From assembly GCA_002682825.1 (NCBI GenBank), contig NOKP01000022.1, forward strand, positions 1 through 64,000: a stretch of DNA of 64,000 nt, read 5' to 3'. The stretch's first letter is position 1, and the number at the start of each line of letters is the position of its first letter. The notes below the pieces were generated by a model. That model had not been told where the DNA came from. It worked only from the letters and a program-made list of their open reading frames with translations, and searched no databases. A program made the translations under genes and the position numbers. Origin of the DNA: Neonectria sp. B-13. Lineage: Eukaryota; Ascomycota; Sordariomycetes; Hypocreales; Nectriaceae. This document shows positions 60,118 to 64,000 of this stretch, piece by piece.

Positions 60118-60405
60118 AGTTGCTTTCACGGGCGTTCCGCAGCGGGGGAAGATGATTCGAGCTCGCGCCACTCCGCCACAGGGTCGTTGAAATAGAACGG
60201 AGCCTCTAGACTAGTTGGTGATTTTTCGTCGTCACGCAGCAATGACGTTTGTTTCGACTGTGCAAGATTGGTGACTCAGCGTATGGTCTTGTCATTTAAC
60301 GGTGGGTTGATCTGGACTGGAAATCCTGTGACCATCACGTTGCGATTTAGCAGCATCTTCCCAACGCCGGGCCTGGGACCTACCTATCTTAGATATTTCC
60401 AACAC

Positions 60406-60450
60406 AAAGCCGTTTCCCAAAGCCGTTTCCCAAAGCCGTTTCCCAAAGCC
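60406..60450. repeat. 13-bp tandem repeat AAAGCCGTTTCCC
   Basis: Three exact copies followed by a partial AAAGCC. Confidence 0.9.
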
Positions 60451-62220
60451 ATTGTCCCTGTCAGGTCTGATAGAACCATCTGCCATCTCGGCCATCCACT
60501 CTTTACAAGCGGAATCCTGAACCTTCTATTGTAACCCAAGCTAACATCAACATTGTGACAAGGTCGACGATGATGCTTCGTGGGTATAGCTTCGAGATGC
60601 AATCAGTCCATCCTAGCTTGGCTGGAGTCCTCGATACGAGTGATCGAGGGCAGTGGCTTGTAGGGCAGGTTCGCATGCGTGAGGGCAACGCAGGCCCAAT
60701 GGTAAGGGGGCTTGGTAGATGGCGTTCGCAGTGATGGATTGTGGCCGGCGATGGGAGATTGTTCCGAAACGCTCTTGCTTCAAGTCACGATGCTTGGAGT
60801 GTGGTATGGCTGCGGCGTGCGTCGTCGACAGTGCAAGGCACGGGGAGAGGCATTTGTCGGAAATGAGAGGACGTCTGAACCGAAGGGTGTGCTATCGCGC
60901 GGTTGTGCCGGCTAGCATGGTAAGCAACATGTCGACATCGTGTTGGCTCTGTGATGGCAGAGTCGAGGATAAAGGGGTCGAGCGACGCTTGATCTCTCTG
61001 ATGACCTGCGGTTGTTTGTTGTGTTTGTGTCGAAGGGAGTGCTGACGAATGCATGGAGACATGCAGTTACAGGTTCGGAGAAAGAGTTTTGCCGACGGGA
61101 AGTCATCATAGCACCTGTGGGCCGGTGTTAACTACTACTACTAGGCTTCTACCTGCTAAGTACTAGGCCCGTGGACGGGTACCAAGGAACCTTCCGCGCG
61201 CCAACGGCCAAATGATCAGCGAAACATGTTGATGAGCAACTACGCGCGACGCCGAGAGCACAGCGGTTGGGTTTTCAAGACGAAGATGGAAACCTATGGG
61301 TTGCGAGGGATGCCCCCAGGCCTACGAAGTATCCACAGAACGGGTTGGCTGCCTTCTCAGGGGACGGTGGCGAAGTGTGAAATTGACTTCCGCCCTGTGT
61401 TTTAATGCTTTGCTGCCCGATATACACTGACGGACCACCCACACCCTTTTGGCTAATACCAGGTGAGAAAGATGTGCTTCGCGTTTTGTTCTTGCATTGC
61501 CAAGTGGGTGGGAAGTGCAGAGTGAGTACCCGAACCCGACCCAGCAGGACAAGCTACGAGGCGAGGCGACCAACAGGTTACCAATTGACTGCGGTGCACA
61601 GAGAAGGGCAGGCGAACTTCCCCCCCGTGAACGCGAACGCGAGCAACGGATGGATGCTCGACAGTTCCAGTTCAAAGTGAGACAGTCAGTGGTGTCTTGG
61701 CAGTGCCGGCCAACCGGCCCCGAGCAGTGGTCCGCGCCAGCACACGGAATCCTCCGAGCTACACATCTACGAATACTTGCCTGCGGATCGCCTCTGAACT
61801 GGCCTCTTCGGTTTGTGTTTGCTGTCCGATGACAGTGATGGGCACAGAGCTACGTGCATCACGCAGCTTGGGCTCCACACGCCAGACACCAACGGGGGAG
61901 CCACCTTGCCTTGCTCCTAGGCGCATGATTGACGACCCCGTGGAAAATGCCTCAGGAGTCAGGCATGAGCAGGCGTCGGCCAAGCTCATCCCTCGCCTCT
62001 TGTCACCTGGAAGCCGAGACTCGGGGGCCTCTCTGGCACTCTGGAAACCCTCCGGAGACGGTTCCAGTTCCACGAAGAGCTTTTCCGTGCCTTCGGCTTC
62101 GGAGCCTGGGGATGCACTTTCAGACCCTCCGGACCATCACATCATCCATCCTCTCTGTCGGGTACTGTCAGGGTCCCGGAGCTACTAGAAGCGAGGGAGG
62201 GGGAGGCAGCCCCTGTCTCC

Positions 62221-62250
62221 TGTCGTCGCCTGTCGTCGCCTGTCGTCGCC
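62221..62250. repeat. 10-bp tandem repeat TGTCGTCGCC
   Basis: Three exact consecutive copies. Confidence 0.9.
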
Positions 62251-62736
62251 CGCCGTCCATTGTCCGTCCCATTGTTCATCGCCCATTCACCTTCGTGATC
62301 GCTCACCTCCACCACCACTAACTGCTTGCTTGTGTCACAATACATGTCGTCCCATGCACTGCTATCTTGTCGGCATGGCCTGTTTGCAAAGCCGTCCACC
62401 CTCCCTCGTTCTGTCGGCTTCGCAGGTCTCTGTTTCTACCCAGGTGAACTCCTGAAATCAGCGTCCGAGGGGGCGGTAGCTAGGCTCTCCCCGCCCAATG
62501 ATTGCGGTGCTCGCCCATGACAGCCATCCATCAACGTTGGACCTCGCCATCCCAACAACCACGGCCTTGAGATTCTGGGAAGTTGGAGGCATCACCGTCT
62601 TCGAAATCTGGAGGTCTGCGCCCGGTCTCGACTTTCCTATACCCTTGTCGCCCCATGACTCTAGTCTAGGGCACCAGTGCCCAGCAGCCCTGGCGGCTAT
62701 CGAAGTGGTTGCTAGGCCGGTCTACCGCTAACCCGA

Positions 62737-62765
62737 GTACGTCCTCTGTACGTCCTTGGTACGTC
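62737..62765 (+). promoter_or_regulatory. three GTACGTC motifs with exact 11-bp spacing
   Basis: GTACGTC occurs at 62737, 62748 and 62759, one helical turn apart, 337-365 bases before the bZIP start codon and 40 bases before a TATA-like AATAAAA. The ACGTC core is a CRE half-site of the kind ATF-type bZIP proteins bind. Confidence 0.6.
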
Positions 62766-62804
62766 GTAGTTGCAGCACCCGTCGTTCTCAGGACCCAGAA
62801 ATCG

Positions 62805-62811
62805 AATAAAA
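62805..62811 (+). promoter_or_regulatory. TATA-like element of the second bZIP gene
   Basis: AATAAAA 297 bases before the start codon, directly downstream of the GTACGTC cluster. Confidence 0.35.
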
Positions 62812-62915
62812 GCGCCTGGTAGCCAGCCAGTCAGCCACTCATTCTAATCTGGCTCACCATCTCGTCCTCTGGGATCTCGTGCTGGGTTCCAGTCAGCCCA
62901 CTGGACAGTCTTCGG

Positions 62916-62927
62916 ATGCCGCCTTGA
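62916..62927 (+). other. minimal upstream ORF (M-P-P) in the bZIP leader
   Basis: ATG CCG CCT TGA lies between the TATA-like element and the main start. A second upstream ATG at 63085 is out of frame with, and overlaps, the main start codon. Both would have to be passed by scanning ribosomes if transcription starts near 62840. Confidence 0.4.
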
Positions 62928-63101
62928 TTCTTTCTGCATTCCAGCACCCCCTGCCCTTCACTGCCACTTCAACATCTTCAGTTGCGGGTCGAACCCCCTT
63001 TCTCCAGTCCTCTTCTCCATCGTGTCACATCTTGTTGGTCCATCCATCCCGGCCTTCCTCCCCCTCTCAACCGCTTCTCAGCCGATGCAAACATCACGAC
63101 C

Positions 63102-64000
63102 ATGGACGATCATCAACCCAACGCGCCCGAACCATACACAGGTCGGCCGGGTCTCTTCAAGGCTTCTCTTGATTCCGTGAAAATTCTAAACTAATCACCT
63201 TGTCCAGAGGTCTATCTCCCATACAGGATAGGCGAAGAGGGTTTCTTCTTCAACAACACTGATCTCATGGGGGCGGAGTCGCCTTCCACTGCCTTCAGCG
63301 CACCCTCTAATCTTCAGTTTCCGGGGGAGTACTGCTCGGGTTTCTTTGGCTTACCCGACAACGAAGGCAATTTCGCCAGTGCTCAAGCGTGTAATGACCT
63401 TTTAGTTAACGACTTTGTGGCCGGGCCCAACACCATCTCACTGGACTACTGGAGCGCCGGGTTTACCGGGCTTACTGCTGAATCCATAGTTGAGCCTTCG
63501 CCGGGCGCTCCAAGTGAACACGGGCCTACCACAGAACACTCATCTCATTCACCCCCGGCCGCCAAGAGCCCGGCTGGAAAACGCAAATCCACGATACGAG
63601 AACCTTCTCGAGATGAACAAACCAACATGCAGACGGACATAAACAGAGAAACCCCGAGCAGTCATGACGATGGCAGCAATTGTGGGGGTCACATCCCGCT
63701 CATCACCAAACCGTCGAAACGACAGGATACGAAACAGAGACACAAGAGCAATCGGATAGCGGCACACAAGTCTCGGACAAAGAAGAATCAAGCCTCACAA
63801 AGGCTAAGGACCGATACAAAGGACAAAGAGAAAGTCAACTCGGAGCTGGTTAATTGCGTGGCCGACTTGAAACTTGAGGTTCAGGAGCTCAAAATGCAAC
63901 TCCTACAACATACGAATTGCAACTGCGTTTTAATCCAGAAGTACATTGCTCACGAAGCCCAGCAGTATATCGAAGGCATCGGACATACTTGCGACAGCGA
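63102..64000 (+). CDS. second ATF-type bZIP transcription factor (partial, runs off the window)
   Basis: Exon 1 63102-63141, intron 63142-63207 (GTCGGC ... CTAAT ... CCAG), exon 2 from 63208 to the window end without a stop. The start MDDHQPNAPEPYT joins EVYLPYRIGEEGFFF. The N-terminal region is acidic/aromatic and Ser/Pro-rich, as expected for an activation domain. The basic region RHKSNRIAAHKSRTKK has Asn at about residue 195; Ser replaces the Cys of the first bZIP protein. The zipper helix runs into QLLQHTNCNCVLIQKYIA, nearly identical to the extension in the protein at 7315. Nuclear, CRE-type DNA binding expected. Possible translational control by upstream ATGs and autoregulation through the GTACGTC cluster are inferences. 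The C-terminus is not in the window. Confidence 0.88.

Larger units (their letters stand above)
57638..63101. other. 5.4 kb noncoding stretch before the second bZIP gene
   Basis: AT-richer from 57640 to about 58750. It contains three small tandem repeats (about 60065-60117, 60406-60450, 62221-62250) and, at the right end, the promoter elements of the bZIP gene. Many short frames, none convincing. Confidence 0.45.

Overview
This is nuclear DNA from a filamentous ascomycete, most likely a sordariomycete. The genes are widely spaced. Their introns are short (about 48-213 bp), with GT...AG borders and CTAAC-type branch sites, and leaders are pyrimidine-rich. The protein families are ascomycete ones: Hmt1-type ABC transporter, seven-cysteine metallothionein, ATF-type bZIP, Helo-like N-terminal domain. 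I cannot name a species. No rRNA, convincing tRNA, CRISPR array, intact transposon or secondary-metabolite cluster was seen. The first bases are a run of 17 C, which may mark a contig edge.

Layout. 1-7.3 kb is AT-richer and gene-poor, with one small ABM-domain monooxygenase (2497-2897). An ATF-type bZIP gene lies at 7315-8499. From 11.8 to 22.7 kb is the densest block: an Hmt1-type ABC transporter (+), the Sgt2 co-chaperone (-, with a start-codon-only first exon), a RING-CH membrane E3 ligase (-), a four-helix membrane protein (+) and a 26-residue copper-type metallothionein (-). From 24 to 30 kb come an unrecognised gene (-), galactokinase (+) and an intronless alpha/beta hydrolase (+). From 30 to 47 kb two related C2H2 zinc-finger genes (35.1-36.9 and 44.1-46.1) are separated by long noncoding DNA with simple repeats. 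From 47.6 to 57.6 kb are a Helo-like/STAND N-terminal protein without an NTPase domain, acetolactate synthase (ILV2 type) and a single-pass membrane protein whose intracellular tail carries ten copies of a VEGS-GKVFTEADSKP repeat. After 5.4 kb without genes, a second ATF-type bZIP gene starts at 63102 and runs off the window.

How the genes work together. Most are independent housekeeping or regulatory genes. The one functional neighbourhood I can argue for is heavy-metal handling: a vacuolar metal-conjugate ABC transporter and a metallothionein lie 6.5 kb apart. The two bZIP proteins belong to one subfamily, as do the two zinc-finger proteins, so duplication has shaped the region. The least explained items are the ten-repeat membrane protein and a cluster of three GTACGTC motifs at exact 11 bp spacing upstream of the second bZIP gene. 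Exon borders were read by eye from splice consensus, frame and expected family sequence. CDS entries give the whole span, with introns in the text.
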